Assembly (NCBI GenBank): GCA_902529105.1
Contig: CABZUW010000002.1
Span: forward strand, 1 to 64,000
Direction: 5' to 3'
DNA from: an uncultured Pelagibacteraceae bacterium
GTDB lineage: Bacteria; Pseudomonadota; Alphaproteobacteria; Pelagibacterales; Pelagibacteraceae
Length of the DNA: 64,000 nt
Positions 23,452 through 33,494 of the stretch are shown here, piece after piece. Numbering within the stretch: the first letter of the stretch is position 1; every line of letters starts with the position of its first letter. A model generated the notes under the pieces. That model was not told the origin of the DNA and made no database searches. It saw nothing but the letters and a program-made list of their open reading frames with translations. The translations under genes and the position numbers were made by a program.

Positions 23452-23913
23452 ATGAAAATTATTTTATTTATTATATTTATACTTATATCAAGTTGCAGCA
23501 CTAATAAAGTAGTTAAAAATCACGGCATTAGTTTTATAAAAAATAAATCAAAGGATTTAGTTGTTAATAAATCTAATAAAAATGATGTTTTAGAAATCTT
23601 AGGACCTCCATCTACAAAAAGCTCCTTTGATGATAATATATGGGTATACATAGAAACAAAAAAAACTAGTACATCTATTTTTAAATTAGGCAAAAGAAAT
23701 ACTGAAAAGAATAACATTTTAATACTACAACTAAATGATTTAGGTTTAATTAAAAAAAAAAATTTTTATGATTTAGCTAAAATGAATGAGATTGAATTTA
23801 GTGAAAAGATTACATCAAGCGGTTATCAAAAAAATTCATATGTCTACAACCTATTAACAAGTTTAAGGCATAAAATTAATTCCCCTATAGAAAGAACAAA
23901 ATCAAAAAAATAA
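23452..23913 (+). CDS. bamE: Outer-membrane assembly lipoprotein BamE (SmpA/OmlA)
   Basis: A 153-residue lipoprotein of the BAM complex. The signal MKIILFIIFILISSC has the lipobox ISSC with Cys15. The mature region holds the SmpA/OmlA motif NKNDVLEILGPPSTKSSFDDNIWVYI. Compared with E. coli BamE it is longer at the C-terminus with a basic tail. Divergent from the Cbp3-like gene with no bases between the two ATGs; convergent with hppA. Confidence 0.88.
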   Translation: MKIILFIIFILISSCSTNKVVKNHGISFIKNKSKDLVVNKSNKNDVLEILGPPSTKSSFDDNIWVYIETKKTSTSIFKLGKRNTEKNNILILQLNDLGLIKKKNFYDLAKMNEIEFSEKITSSGYQKNSYVYNLLTSLRHKINSPIERTKSKK

Positions 23914-23915
23914 TT

Positions 23916-26021
23916 TTAAGAAGCAATGACTGCAAGCAATAATAACGCAACGATATTAGTAATTTTGATCATAGGATTAACTGCAGGACCTGCGGTATCT
24001 TTATAGGGGTCTCCTACAGTATCACCAGTAACAGCGGCTTTATGTGCTTCTGATCCTTTTCCACCAAAGTTACCATCCTCAATATATTTCTTTGCATTAT
24101 CCCATGCACCACCACCGGCTGTCATTGACACAGCAACAAACAATCCAGTTATTATAACACCTAATAACATTGCACCAACTGAGGCTAATGCTGCAACCTG
24201 TCCACCAATTGAAAATATTACAAAGTATAAAACTATCGGAGATAAAACTGGCAATAACGAAGGTATGATCATTTCTTTAATTGCTGCTATTGTTAAAAGA
24301 TCAACTAATTTTGCATAATCAGGCTTTTGGGTTTTTTTCATAATACCAGGAAATTTTTTAAACTGTCTTCTTACCTCAACAACTACTGCTCCACCTGCTC
24401 TTCCAACAGCTTGCATACCCATTGAACCAAATAAATATGGTAACATTCCACCTATTAATAAACCAACTACAACATATGGATTTGACAAATCAAAGGTAAC
24501 GACTACACCCTCAAGTTTCGATCCTGCAATTTTAGAAAAATGTTTTATATCCTCTGTGTAAGCAGCAAAAAGAACTAATGCGCCTAAACCTGCTGACCCA
24601 ATAGCATATCCCTTAGTTACGGCTTTTGTTGTGTTTCCTACAGCATCTAAAGCATCTGTAGTTTTTCTTACGTTATTTGGTAATTTAGACATTTCAGCTA
24701 TTCCACCAGCATTATCAGTGACAGGTCCATAAGCATCTAAAGCAACAACCATTCCAGCTAAAGCCAACATAGTTGTAACAGCAATGGCTATACCATATAA
24801 TCCTGCAATTGAATTTGTTAGCAAGATACCAGCAACTATAATTAAAGCTGGTATTGCTGTTGCCTCCATTGATACTGCTAGACCTTGAATAACATTTGTT
24901 CCGTGTCCAGTTGTGGATGATTTAGCAACACTTTTTACAGGTCTGTAATTTGTGCCAGTATAGTATTCGGTAATCCATATAATTAAACCAGTTATTACAA
25001 GACCAATAACACCACAATAATACAAACTTGTTCCATTAAATGATTTATTTCCTACTGAATAAATATTATCAAAACCAATTACATAATCTGTTAATGGATA
25101 TAAAACAACTAGAGATGAAATAGCTGTCACTATAAAACCTTTATACAAGGCACCCATAACATTTTTACTTTTACCTAGCCTTACAAAATATGTACCCAAA
25201 ATAGATGTAATGATACAAGCACCACCAATTGTTAAGGGATATAACATCATGCTCATGTCATTTTGAAAAAAAATAGATGCTAATACCATAGTTGCAACTA
25301 TCGTAACAGCATAAGTCTCAAATAAATCTGCAGCCATTCCTGCACAGTCACCAACATTATCTCCAACATTATCCGCAATCACAGCAGGGTTTCTAGGGTC
25401 GTCCTCTGGTATACCTGCTTCAACTTTTCCTACAAGATCTGCCCCAACATCAGCACCTTTAGTAAAAATTCCTCCACCCAATCGTGCAAAAATTGATATT
25501 AAGGATGCACCAAAACCTAAGGCAACTAATGCATTAACTATTTCTCTTTCATCAATATTGAATTTTAATAAAATGTAATAATAAACTGAAATCGAAAGTA
25601 ACGCTAAACCAGCCACTAACATTCCTGTCACTGCTCCTGATTTGAAAGCAACATTTAATCCATGTGTTAATCCTCTTCTAGATGCTTCAGCAGTTCGAAC
25701 ATTTGCCTGAACCGAAACAAGCATTCCAATGTAACCTGCGATACCTGATAAGGCTGCACCAATTAAATAACCTAAACCAACTAAAGGACTGAAAGCTATG
25801 CTAATAATTATCAGCACAACAACACCAACGATTGCAATGGTCTTGTATTGTCTATTTAAATATGCTTTAGCACCAACTTGAATTGCAGATGCTATTTCTT
25901 GCATTTTAGAATTACCCGAACTTGAATTAAGAATATTTTTACCTGTAAAAAAACCGTAAACAATTGATAAAATTCCTGCAAATATAGTATAGAGAAGAAT
26001 TGATTCGCTTATAGTATCCAT
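23916..26021 (-). CDS. hppA: Membrane-bound proton-pumping inorganic pyrophosphatase, K+-independent type
   Basis: Couples pyrophosphate hydrolysis to proton export. At 701 residues with about 16 helices it has the substrate-site motif [44 protein letters not shown], and [10 protein letters not shown] and DNAKKYIE acidic motifs. In [17 protein letters not shown] the residue Lys466 takes the place of the alanine found in K+-dependent enzymes, which is the established mark of K+-independent proton pumps. A Shine-Dalgarno AAGGA precedes the start. Convergent with bamE. Confidence 0.96.
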   Translation of the reverse strand: MDTISESILLYTIFAGILSIVYGFFTGKNILNSSSGNSKMQEIASAIQVGAKAYLNRQYKTIAIVGVVVLIIISIAFSPLVGLGYLIGAALSGIAGYIGMLVSVQANVRTAEASRRGLTHGLNVAFKSGAVTGMLVAGLALLSISVYYYILLKFNIDEREIVNALVALGFGASLISIFARLGGGIFTKGADVGADLVGKVEAGIPEDDPRNPAVIADNVGDNVGDCAGMAADLFETYAVTIVATMVLASIFFQNDMSMMLYPLTIGGACIITSILGTYFVRLGKSKNVMGALYKGFIVTAISSLVVLYPLTDYVIGFDNIYSVGNKSFNGTSLYYCGVIGLVITGLIIWITEYYTGTNYRPVKSVAKSSTTGHGTNVIQGLAVSMEATAIPALIIVAGILLTNSIAGLYGIAIAVTTMLALAGMVVALDAYGPVTDNAGGIAEMSKLPNNVRKTTDALDAVGNTTKAVTKGYAIGSAGLGALVLFAAYTEDIKHFSKIAGSKLEGVVVTFDLSNPYVVVGLLIGGMLPYLFGSMGMQAVGRAGGAVVVEVRRQFKKFPGIMKKTQKPDYAKLVDLLTIAAIKEMIIPSLLPVLSPIVLYFVIFSIGGQVAALASVGAMLLGVIITGLFVAVSMTAGGGAWDNAKKYIEDGNFGGKGSEAHKAAVTGDTVGDPYKDTAGPAVNPMIKITNIVALLLLAVIAS

Positions 26022-26088
26022 ATGATTTGATCCTTTATATAAAAATCGGACATTACAAAAAAATTAATAAAAGGCAATAATTAACTTT

Positions 26089-27048
26089 TTAAAAAGTATG
26101 CCTATAACCTTTAAAATTAGTCATTTTAAGGGGTCTTCCATCTTTTAATAAAATATTTCCTGAATTATTTTTAATTATTTGGCCAATTATAGTTATCTTT
26201 TGATTCAATTTTTCTGCATATTTTTTTATCTTTTTTCTATTTTTTTTTGAAGCAGTGAAAATAACTTGGTAATCATCTCCATTAAATAAATTTTTTTGTA
26301 TTGTGAGGTTATTTTTCTTAATAATAGATTTAAACTCCTTTGATACAGGTATTAGGTCTATATTAACTTTATATTTATATTTCTGCTTATTTATCATATT
26401 TCGTAAATCTTCAATAATTCCATCAGATATATCAACCGAAGAGTTGGCAAACTTTTTTAACAATTCACAGATTTTTATGGGGATATCGGGCAAATAATAT
26501 TTTTTTAAAAAAAAATTTTTCTCAAATAATGAAAATTTTTTAATTTTTTTTTTTATAAATTTGAGACCTAAATAACTGTCACCTATATTTCCCGAAATAT
26601 ATATATCGTCATTAAGCTTTACGTGATTTCTTTTAATAATTTTAGAAGCATATCCTAATGAGATAATCGTGAATGATAAAAAATTTCCGTTTGTTGAGTC
26701 TCCACCTGATATCTTCATTTTATATTTTTTTTGCTCGTCTTTAAGTGAATTAATTAATTTTAAAATCTTACTCCTATTCAAATATTTTTTGGGAGATGTA
26801 AAAGATATAAAATAATATTTAGGACTCACACCTTTACAAATCAAATCTGAGATAGATGAACGAATGATTTTTTTAATTAATAAACCTAATTCAGGAGATT
26901 TTGGAAAATGAGTGCCTTCGTTATAAGTATCTACTGAAATAGCAATTTTTTTTTTTTTATCAAAAAAAATATCATCATTTAATTGTAATGCTGAAGGATT
27001 ATTTTTAGCTAATTTACTCAAATAGTTAATTATATCTTTTTCGTCCAT
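26089..27048 (-). CDS. thiL: Thiamine-monophosphate kinase
   Basis: Phosphorylates thiamine monophosphate to the active cofactor. The 319-residue protein is lysine-rich but keeps the PurM-like ATP motifs: LNDDIFFD, ISVDTYNEGTHFP, KISGGDSTNG, ISGNIGDSYLGL, ANSSVDISDGIIEDL and FNGDDYQVIFT. It overlaps nusB by one base; nusB-thiL is a common pair. A short A/T palindrome ACTTTTTAAAAAGT at the stop could be a weak end of transcription. Confidence 0.93.
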   Translation of the reverse strand: MDEKDIINYLSKLAKNNPSALQLNDDIFFDKKKKIAISVDTYNEGTHFPKSPELGLLIKKIIRSSISDLICKGVSPKYYFISFTSPKKYLNRSKILKLINSLKDEQKKYKMKISGGDSTNGNFLSFTIISLGYASKIIKRNHVKLNDDIYISGNIGDSYLGLKFIKKKIKKFSLFEKNFFLKKYYLPDIPIKICELLKKFANSSVDISDGIIEDLRNMINKQKYKYKVNIDLIPVSKEFKSIIKKNNLTIQKNLFNGDDYQVIFTASKKNRKKIKKYAEKLNQKITIIGQIIKNNSGNILLKDGRPLKMTNFKGYRHTF

Positions 27049-27437
27049 TAGCTTCTGATTTTTTTTGATAACTTGTCTAAAACAACATTTAAGAATTTTG
27101 TTTGTGATAAATCTATAAAAAAATTTGATGCGTTTAGATATTCTTTTATAATTATATTTGTAGATGTTGTTGGTTTATATAGTAATTCAAATATTGCACT
27201 TTTCAATATTACTTCAAAAACTTTGTCTATTCGTCTTACATTTATATCATCCTTAAGATGTAGATTGATCTCGTTGTCGATAACTTCATTTCTCTCAAGT
27301 GTTCCGTTAACAACATCTTTAATAAATTTTTTATATCTGTGTTTGGGAAAATTTAAATCTAAATCATTATTTATTAATTTACTGTATATTTTTTGAATTA
27401 TTATTACTCTTGGGTTATTTTTTCCATTATATTTCAT
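27048..27437 (-). CDS. nusB: Transcription antitermination protein NusB
   Basis: Binds boxA RNA with S10 during rRNA transcription. The 129-residue helical protein ends with the typical LKSAIFELLYKPTTSTNIIIKEYLNASNFFIDLSQTKFLNVVLDKLSK. The N-terminal arginine-rich part is divergent. It follows ribH by 9 bases, giving the standard ribH-nusB-thiL order. Confidence 0.93.
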   Translation of the reverse strand: MKYNGKNNPRVIIIQKIYSKLINNDLDLNFPKHRYKKFIKDVVNGTLERNEVIDNEINLHLKDDINVRRIDKVFEVILKSAIFELLYKPTTSTNIIIKEYLNASNFFIDLSQTKFLNVVLDKLSKKIRS

Positions 27438-27446
27438 TTTAGAATA

Positions 27447-27833
27447 CTATTGAGACAAAACTGAAAGCATTGCATTTGCAGCTTCAGAGCCCTTTTTACT
27501 ACGTGCAATTGCCTGTTTTTTATTTAAACATGTAATTATACCATTGCCTATAGGTTTTTTATTTTTAACTGACATATTTAGAATGTTATCTGTTACAGAG
27601 CTTGATATGAATTCGAAGTGAGGTGTTTGACCTTTTATCACACATCCTAAAACAATAAATCCATCATATTTTTTAATATTTTTTGAGATTGTAATTGGAA
27701 TTTCAAATACACCAGGAACATAAATAATCTTAAAAGATAACTTGTTTTTTAAAGATTTTAATGCACTTTGTAAAAGATTGTTTGATATGTTCTCATAATA
27801 ATTAGCAACAACTATTAAGCATTTTTTATTCAT
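27447..27833 (-). CDS. ribH: 6,7-dimethyl-8-ribityllumazine synthase
   Basis: Next-to-last step of riboflavin synthesis. The 128-residue protein shows VVANYYENI, VPGVFEIPITI, DGFIVLGCVIKGQTPHFEFI with the catalytic histidine, PIGNGIITCLNKKQAIAR and SEAANAMLSVL. It is shorter than most (about 155), trimmed at both ends. Overlaps ribBX by 4 bases. Confidence 0.96.
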   Translation of the reverse strand: MNKKCLIVVANYYENISNNLLQSALKSLKNKLSFKIIYVPGVFEIPITISKNIKKYDGFIVLGCVIKGQTPHFEFISSSVTDNILNMSVKNKKPIGNGIITCLNKKQAIARSKKGSEAANAMLSVLSQ

Positions 27834-28933
27834 TTTAAAATTTCCTGTTTTACAATTTTTATATTATATCCATCTAACCCAATAACTTTTTTTGGTGAAC
27901 TAGTTATAAGTATCATTTTTTTAATTTTCAAATCTTTAATTATTTGGGCACCAATTCCGTAGTTTCTGATTAAATTATCTTTTGTTTTATTCTTTAAAGG
28001 TTTATCTTTGTAGTCCTTTAAAGTTTCAGACACAGATTTTAAATTAGTATCATTAATAAAAACTAGTACACAATTGTTAAATTTTTTAAAATAATTTAAT
28101 GTTTTATTAAATGAATTTGGAAGTTTTTGGTTAATTAAATAATTTTTAATTACATTTGAGGAAATTACTCTTACACGAGGAACAGCATTTATTTTAATTT
28201 GTCCTTTAAGAAGTACAAAATGTTCTGAGCCATCAAGCAGATTTTCATAAATTTTAATTTTATATTTTATATTTTTTAAATTTATTTCAGAATTTTTTTT
28301 TAATTTAACAAATTTTTCGCTTTTTAATCTAAAAGCAATTAAATCCTCTATTTTACCGATTTTAAGATTATGTTTTGATGCAAAATTAATTAGACTTTGT
28401 CCTTTAGCCATAGTGCCATCATCATTCAAAATTTCACATATTACAGCTGAACTCTTTTTTTTTGCTAATTTTGATATATCGACAGATGCTTCTGTGTGTC
28501 CAGCTCTAACTAAAACACCTCCATCTCGTGCAATTATAGGAAACACATGTCCAGGAGAAACTATTTCTTTTTTTTTAACATTTGTTCTTGTTGCTATTTT
28601 AATAGTCCTAGATCTATCTTGAGCTGATATCCCAGTTGTTATTCCACTTTTAGCTTCTATAGATACTGTAAAAGCTGTTTGGTGTCTCGATTTGTTTACC
28701 GGAGACATATAATTCAAATTTAATTTTTTTGCCTGCGATGAATTTATAGCTAAACAAATAAGTCCTCTTCCATATTTAGCCATGAAATTAATTTTTTTAG
28801 GAGTTACATCAGATGCACAAAATACTAAATCTCCCTCGTTTTCCCTATTTTCATCATCTACCAATATATACATGCCGCCATTTCTAGCTGTTTTTATAAT
28901 TTCTCTTATTTTACTAAATTTTTTTTTTGGCAT
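27830..28933 (-). CDS. ribB: 3,4-dihydroxy-2-butanone 4-phosphate synthase fused to a degenerate GTP cyclohydrolase II domain
   Basis: Residues 1 to about 208 form an intact RibB domain: VDDENRENEGDLVFCA, HQTAFTVSIEAKSGITTGISAQDR, SPGHVFPI, RAGHTEASVDI and CEILNDDGTMAKG. Residues about 210-367 follow the RibA fold but lack the zinc-binding cysteine cluster GDxxxSxRCDCGxQL and the catalytic region that RibA needs; only the ending NYGIGAQIIKDLKIKKMILIT is recognisable. This is the RibBX type described in other Proteobacteria. A separate RibA must exist elsewhere. It overlaps ribE by 20 bases. Confidence 0.88.
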   Translation of the reverse strand: MPKKKFSKIREIIKTARNGGMYILVDDENRENEGDLVFCASDVTPKKINFMAKYGRGLICLAINSSQAKKLNLNYMSPVNKSRHQTAFTVSIEAKSGITTGISAQDRSRTIKIATRTNVKKKEIVSPGHVFPIIARDGGVLVRAGHTEASVDISKLAKKKSSAVICEILNDDGTMAKGQSLINFASKHNLKIGKIEDLIAFRLKSEKFVKLKKNSEINLKNIKYKIKIYENLLDGSEHFVLLKGQIKINAVPRVRVISSNVIKNYLINQKLPNSFNKTLNYFKKFNNCVLVFINDTNLKSVSETLKDYKDKPLKNKTKDNLIRNYGIGAQIIKDLKIKKMILITSSPKKVIGLDGYNIKIVKQEILK

Positions 28934-29516
28934 TTAAAAATTTTTTTACATATTTGGAAAGAATGTCAATTTCAATATTTACAAAATCATTTATTTTTAA
29001 ATGAGATAAATTTGTGAGTTTTAGCGTGTGAGGTATTACCCAGATTTTAAAAGTATTTTTATAAATATTTGATATTGTAAGAGATATGCCATTAATCAAA
29101 ATTGATGCTTTATCAACTAGATAGATTTCAAATTTATTCATGATCCTAAAAGTAAAAATTAGTGCTTTATCTGATTTTTTTATATTCATTACTTTAGCAG
29201 TTGTATCAACATGGCCTTGACATATATGTCCAGAAATATCTTGTCCTTTTCTTAAGGGCTGTTCTAAGTTGATTTTATCACCAATTTTAATTGTCTTAAA
29301 CTTTGATCTAATCAAAGTTTCATTTGAAAGAAAAAATTCTAGTATATTTTTTTTCTTTGAAATTAAAGTTAAACATACACCATCACAGGATATTGACATT
29401 CCTATAGTTTTTTTTTTATATAATTTTAAATTTGATTTTAGAAATAAATTTATACCTTTAGATCTTTTATCTATTCTTACTACTTTTCCTACATTATATA
29501 TAATTCCATTAAACAT
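28914..29516 (-). CDS. ribE: Riboflavin synthase alpha subunit
   Basis: Joins two lumazine molecules to riboflavin. At 200 residues it has the two-lobed repeat: [22 protein letters not shown] and LEQPLRKGQDISGHICQGHVDTTAKV in the first barrel, then LINGISLTISNIYKNTFKIWVIPHTLKLTNL in the second. Start overlaps ribD by one base. Confidence 0.95.
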   Translation of the reverse strand: MFNGIIYNVGKVVRIDKRSKGINLFLKSNLKLYKKKTIGMSISCDGVCLTLISKKKNILEFFLSNETLIRSKFKTIKIGDKINLEQPLRKGQDISGHICQGHVDTTAKVMNIKKSDKALIFTFRIMNKFEIYLVDKASILINGISLTISNIYKNTFKIWVIPHTLKLTNLSHLKINDFVNIEIDILSKYVKKFLNAKKKI

Positions 29517-30607
29517 CAGAAATATTTTATAATCTTATCTTTATCAAGATAAGTGTTAATTGTTTCTTTTTTAGAAAAAATTTTTAAAATACGACTTTTA
29601 AATTTGTATTTAGTAAATCTTTTTTTATTATTTATATTATTATCAGATTTAAGCAAAAAAAATTCATTAAAAAGGTTATTTAATATAAAATAGTTAGTTA
29701 ATTTTATTCCTCCTTCAACTAATAAATAATATACATTTAATTTTTTAATTTTTTTCAATACATATATTAAATCTAAATTGTCATTTTGGTTTAATTGTAT
29801 TTGAATAAGTTTTATTCCCATTTTTTTTAACTTTTTTAATTTATAATTACTTTTATTGTAAAAAATATAAGTCTTAATTTTTTTTGAGGTTTGCACTAAT
29901 TTAGTTGTAAGACTTATATCTAAATTTTTATCTAAAACAAATCTTGTTGGAGAATATTTTAGTAGTCCATTAAGTCTACAATTTAATTGTGGGTTATCAG
30001 AATTTACAGTTTTACTTGAAACTAATATTCCCTGATTTTTATATCTTAATAAATGGGAGAAATTCAAGCTGTGTGAATTGGAAATATATTTTTTATTAGT
30101 TTTGATATAATAATCTTTAGTACAAGCAATTTTCCCTGTTATAAAGGGATAATCTTGTTTCTTTAAAAAAAAATACGATCTATAAAGATTTAAATTTTTT
30201 TTAATATGTAAGTTATTTTTTACTTTTATATTAAAGTTATTAAGAATTTTTTTGGTTTTTCCTGAAGTTCTAGTATCTATATCATTAACTCCAAAAAAAA
30301 CTTTGTCAATTTTATGTTTTATTATTTGTTTTGTACAAGGTGGTGTTCTGCCATAATGATTACAAGGTTCTAAAGTTACATACATGGTCGATCCTTTTAA
30401 TTTTTCTTTTTTTGCATTTTTTATGGCTACAGTTTCAGCATGGGGGGTGCCACCTAAGCCTGTCTGTCCAACTGAAATAATTTGATTTTTATTAACAATT
30501 ACACATCCTACAGAGGGATTGGTACCTGTAAGACCTACCCTATCATCTGCAAGAGATATAGCTAAATCCATGTATCTCTTATCAGATTTACTTATTTTTA
30601 ATGACAT
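29516..30607 (-). CDS. ribD: Bifunctional riboflavin biosynthesis deaminase/reductase RibD
   Basis: Two consecutive early steps of riboflavin synthesis. The N-terminal deaminase (to about residue 145) has the zinc motifs [10 protein letters not shown] and [14 protein letters not shown]. The C-terminal reductase is divergent but keeps [31 protein letters not shown] and [14 protein letters not shown]. Its start overlaps nrdR by 20 bases, the usual nrdR-ribD arrangement. Confidence 0.94.
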   Translation of the reverse strand: MSLKISKSDKRYMDLAISLADDRVGLTGTNPSVGCVIVNKNQIISVGQTGLGGTPHAETVAIKNAKKEKLKGSTMYVTLEPCNHYGRTPPCTKQIIKHKIDKVFFGVNDIDTRTSGKTKKILNNFNIKVKNNLHIKKNLNLYRSYFFLKKQDYPFITGKIACTKDYYIKTNKKYISNSHSLNFSHLLRYKNQGILVSSKTVNSDNPQLNCRLNGLLKYSPTRFVLDKNLDISLTTKLVQTSKKIKTYIFYNKSNYKLKKLKKMGIKLIQIQLNQNDNLDLIYVLKKIKKLNVYYLLVEGGIKLTNYFILNNLFNEFFLLKSDNNINNKKRFTKYKFKSRILKIFSKKETINTYLDKDKIIKYF

Positions 30608-31046
30608 TTAGTTTGTCTACAAATTGGACAAAATCTTTTTCTTCTCTGAAATTTCTATAAACAGATGCAAATCTAACATAAGCTACAGGATCTAATTCTT
30701 TCAATCCATCCATTACCATTGTTCCGACTGTATTTGAAGTGATTTCACTTTGTCCTAATTCCTCTAAAGATCTTGAAATTTTTGTTATAAATTTTTCAAT
30801 TGTGTCAGTATCAATTGGTCTTTTCTTTAAAGCAATATAAATAGATTTAGAAAGTTTATCCCTATCAAAAGCAGATTTTCTTCCATTTTTTTTAACAATT
30901 ACAAGTTCTCGAAACTGTACACGTTCAAATGTGGTAAATCTCTCCCCACACTCGCAAAGTCTTCTTCTTCTTATAGCGGTTCCATCTTCGGTAGGTCTTG
31001 AATCAACAACAGATGTCTCACCTTTTTTTTCGCACGGGCAAATCAT
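30588..31046 (-). CDS. nrdR: Transcriptional repressor NrdR with an altered zinc ribbon
   Basis: Represses ribonucleotide reductase genes when dATP is abundant. The 152-residue protein contains [27 protein letters not shown] and an ATP-cone domain ([19 protein letters not shown]). The zinc ribbon differs from the family: knuckles are Cys3-Pro-Cys5 and Cys31-Glu-Cys33, where nearly all NrdR have CxxC in both. It lies between glyA and ribD; the order matches many Proteobacteria. Confidence 0.95.
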   Translation of the reverse strand: MICPCEKKGETSVVDSRPTEDGTAIRRRRLCECGERFTTFERVQFRELVIVKKNGRKSAFDRDKLSKSIYIALKKRPIDTDTIEKFITKISRSLEELGQSEITSNTVGTMVMDGLKELDPVAYVRFASVYRNFREEKDFVQFVDKLNVIKNK

Positions 31047-31061
31047 TACTATGATTTATAT

Positions 31062-32372
31062 TTATCTTAGGTGTTTGTAAATCGGGAATTTAGAGCACAA
31101 TTCAACAACTTCTTTTCTCACTTCAGCTTCAATTGTACTATTATCATTTGGATTTTTGGATAATCCATTAATTGTTTTGGTTATTAACTCACCAACTTTT
31201 TCAAATTCCTTTAATCCAAAGCCTCTTGTAGTAGCTGCTTGAGATCCTAATCTTATACCTGAAGTTATCATCGGGCTTTCAGTATCAAAAGGAATACCGT
31301 TTTTATTACATGTTATGTTTGCTCTTGATAAACTATCAGATGCGATATTTCCTTTTACACCGAAAGGTCTTAAATCAACTAACATTAAGTGAGTATCAGT
31401 GCCACCTGAGTATATTTTAAATCCATTATTTTTAAGAGTTTCAGCAAGCAACTTAGCATTTGCTAAAACTGTACTAATATATTCTCTAAACTCAGGTTTT
31501 AATGCCTCTAAAAAACCTACAGCTTTAGCTGCTATTATGTGCATTAATGGACCACCTTGGTATCCAGGAAAAACTGCAGAATTAAACTTTTTTGCTAAAT
31601 CTTCTCTATTAGTCAAAATTATCCCACCCCTAGCACTTCTAAAAACTTTATGAGTGGTTGAGGTAACTACGTCTGCATGATCACATGGATTTGGATATCC
31701 TTTACCAGCAACCAATCCAGAAAAATGCGCCATATCTACCATAAAAAAAGCACCAACTTTATCTGCTATTTCTCTAAATTTTTTAAAATCTATAATTCTA
31801 GAATACGCACTACCACCTGCAATTAACATTTTTGGTTTATGTTCTAACGCTAATTTTTCAATTTCATCGTAATTTAACAATTCGGTTTCTTTGTCAACTT
31901 CATAAGCTATTGCATTAAACCATTTACCGGATACTGCTGCTTTTGAACCGTGTGTTAAATGTCCTCCTGAATTTAAACTTAGTCCCATAATTGTATCACC
32001 TGGTTTAAGAAGTGCTAAAAAAACTGCACCATTAGCTTGAGCACCTGAGTGCGGCTGTGCATTTGCAAACTTGCAATTAAATAATTTTTTTAGTCTGTCT
32101 ATTGCTAAACTCTCGGCTACATCTACATGCTCACAACCATTGTAGTATCTTTTACCTGGATACCCTTCAGCGTATTTGTTTGTAAGCACAGATCCCTGTG
32201 CCTCTAAAACTGCTTGTGAGACTATGTTTTCTGAAGCAATAAGCTCTATATGATTTTGTTGTCTAATTAGTTCATCATCTATGGCTTTTGATATTTCTGG
32301 ATCAATCTCAGAAAGTTTTTTTTCAAAAAAATTTTGATATTCCGGATTTAAATATTTACCTTCACTAGACAT
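31062..32372 (-). CDS. glyA: Serine hydroxymethyltransferase
   Basis: Interconverts serine and glycine with one-carbon transfer to folate. The 436-residue protein includes [42 protein letters not shown], the PLP lysine in [15 protein letters not shown] and [14 protein letters not shown]. It follows rpiB by 1 base. Glycine from the sarcosine oxidase in this window is a likely substrate. Confidence 0.97.
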   Translation of the reverse strand: MSSEGKYLNPEYQNFFEKKLSEIDPEISKAIDDELIRQQNHIELIASENIVSQAVLEAQGSVLTNKYAEGYPGKRYYNGCEHVDVAESLAIDRLKKLFNCKFANAQPHSGAQANGAVFLALLKPGDTIMGLSLNSGGHLTHGSKAAVSGKWFNAIAYEVDKETELLNYDEIEKLALEHKPKMLIAGGSAYSRIIDFKKFREIADKVGAFFMVDMAHFSGLVAGKGYPNPCDHADVVTSTTHKVFRSARGGIILTNREDLAKKFNSAVFPGYQGGPLMHIIAAKAVGFLEALKPEFREYISTVLANAKLLAETLKNNGFKIYSGGTDTHLMLVDLRPFGVKGNIASDSLSRANITCNKNGIPFDTESPMITSGIRLGSQAATTRGFGLKEFEKVGELITKTINGLSKNPNDNSTIEAEVRKEVVELCSKFPIYKHLR

Positions 32373-32373
32373 T

Positions 32374-32799
32374 TTAAATTCTCCTTATTCTACTAAGGTG
32401 TCTTCCACCTTCAAAGTTAGTATTTAAAAAAAGATTTACAAAACTACAAGCCTTTTTTTTACTTAATAATCTTGATCCCAATGTAATGACATTTGCATCA
32501 TTATGCAATCTAGATAATTTAGTAGATTTTGTGCTAAAACACTGAGCAGCCCTTATATTCTTATGTTTATTTGCAGTTATGCACATGCCTGTGCCAGATC
32601 CACACACCAGTATTCCAAAGTTTTTTTTACTTGTTTTTACCTTTTTTGCTAATTTGTGGGCATAAATTGGATAATCAACCTTTTTGTTAGATGAGGGACC
32701 CAAATCAAAACAAATTATGTTTTTTATTTTTAAGTATTTTTTTATTTGTTCTTTTAATTTATATCCAGCGTGGTCAGATGAAATGAAAATCTTTTTCAA
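32374..32799 (-). CDS. rpiB: Ribose-5-phosphate isomerase B
   Basis: Pentose phosphate pathway isomerase of the RpiB/LacAB family. 141 residues: [33 protein letters not shown], the active-site Cys in [17 protein letters not shown], and [15 protein letters not shown]. rpiB-glyA is a conserved alphaproteobacterial pair. Begins one base after the hydroxylase stop. Confidence 0.96.
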   Translation of the reverse strand: MKKIFISSDHAGYKLKEQIKKYLKIKNIICFDLGPSSNKKVDYPIYAHKLAKKVKTSKKNFGILVCGSGTGMCITANKHKNIRAAQCFSTKSTKLSRLHNDANVITLGSRLLSKKKACSFVNLFLNTNFEGGRHLSRIRRI

Positions 32800-32800
32800 A

Positions 32801-33430
32801 TTAATTAAAATTATAGTCTAAAACGCAAGCAACTAGATGAACTCTGTTTTCTTCTCCACCATTAAATGCATTATGATATTTAACATTATTTGTAACCCAA
32901 ACCCCTCCATCAGCAGGCATATGTTGTGCTGAATTGTCTATAACCATTAAACATCCAGGGTTAGTAATGATAGGAATGTGAAGTCTTGGCTCTGGATCTC
33001 TGTGCCAACTCAATGTAGATCTTGGTTCTTTTAATAACAACCTTACTCTTCCCAGCTTGTAGTGTTTCTTAAGCTCATCAAATACTTCTTTAAAATAAGT
33101 GTGTTCAAAATCTTTTATAAATTCCGAATATTTACTTTCATCAATTTTTACATCTCGAGAAACCTCGACACCTGTAGAGTCTGGCTTTGTCCAATAAACG
33201 CCTCTAGCCTTATTACCTTTTATCGAGTCTGGATCACCAGGTATTTGTGTTAAGGGTATAGCGGCAAAATGAGGTATGCCCAAACTAGTGTCAAAACCTC
33301 TTATTTTTAACACCTCATTCAAAGCATTCTTTAACTTATTTAAATCAAAATTTAATTTTTGTTTTTGAAAATCACCTAAAACTTTTTGGGTTTTAACCTC
33401 GTTTAATGATGTTACATTGCTCATATTCAA
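32801..33430 (-). CDS. Aspartyl/asparaginyl beta-hydroxylase-family oxygenase
   Basis: A 209-residue 2-oxoglutarate/Fe(II) enzyme. The core is visible from about residue 130: RSTLSWHRDPEPRLHIPI with the HxD iron ligands, GGVWVTNNVKYHNAFNGG with the distal His, and NRVHLVACVLDY with the 2-oxoglutarate Arg. The first 120 residues are of unknown fold. It heads the rpiB-glyA-nrdR run. An ATG at 33424 is an equal start. Substrate unknown: related bacterial enzymes hydroxylate lipids, peptides or proteins. Confidence 0.85.
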   Translation of the reverse strand: MNMSNVTSLNEVKTQKVLGDFQKQKLNFDLNKLKNALNEVLKIRGFDTSLGIPHFAAIPLTQIPGDPDSIKGNKARGVYWTKPDSTGVEVSRDVKIDESKYSEFIKDFEHTYFKEVFDELKKHYKLGRVRLLLKEPRSTLSWHRDPEPRLHIPIITNPGCLMVIDNSAQHMPADGGVWVTNNVKYHNAFNGGEENRVHLVACVLDYNFN

Positions 33431-33494
33431 TAAATACTTTATTTATGACTATAATACATATAAATATTGCCGCATATTAAAAAATTAATTGAGA

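Noticed and set aside
26082-26096. A/T palindrome at the thiL stop as an intrinsic terminator
   Set aside because: Pure A/T stem with no GC pairs; such strings arise by chance in this DNA.
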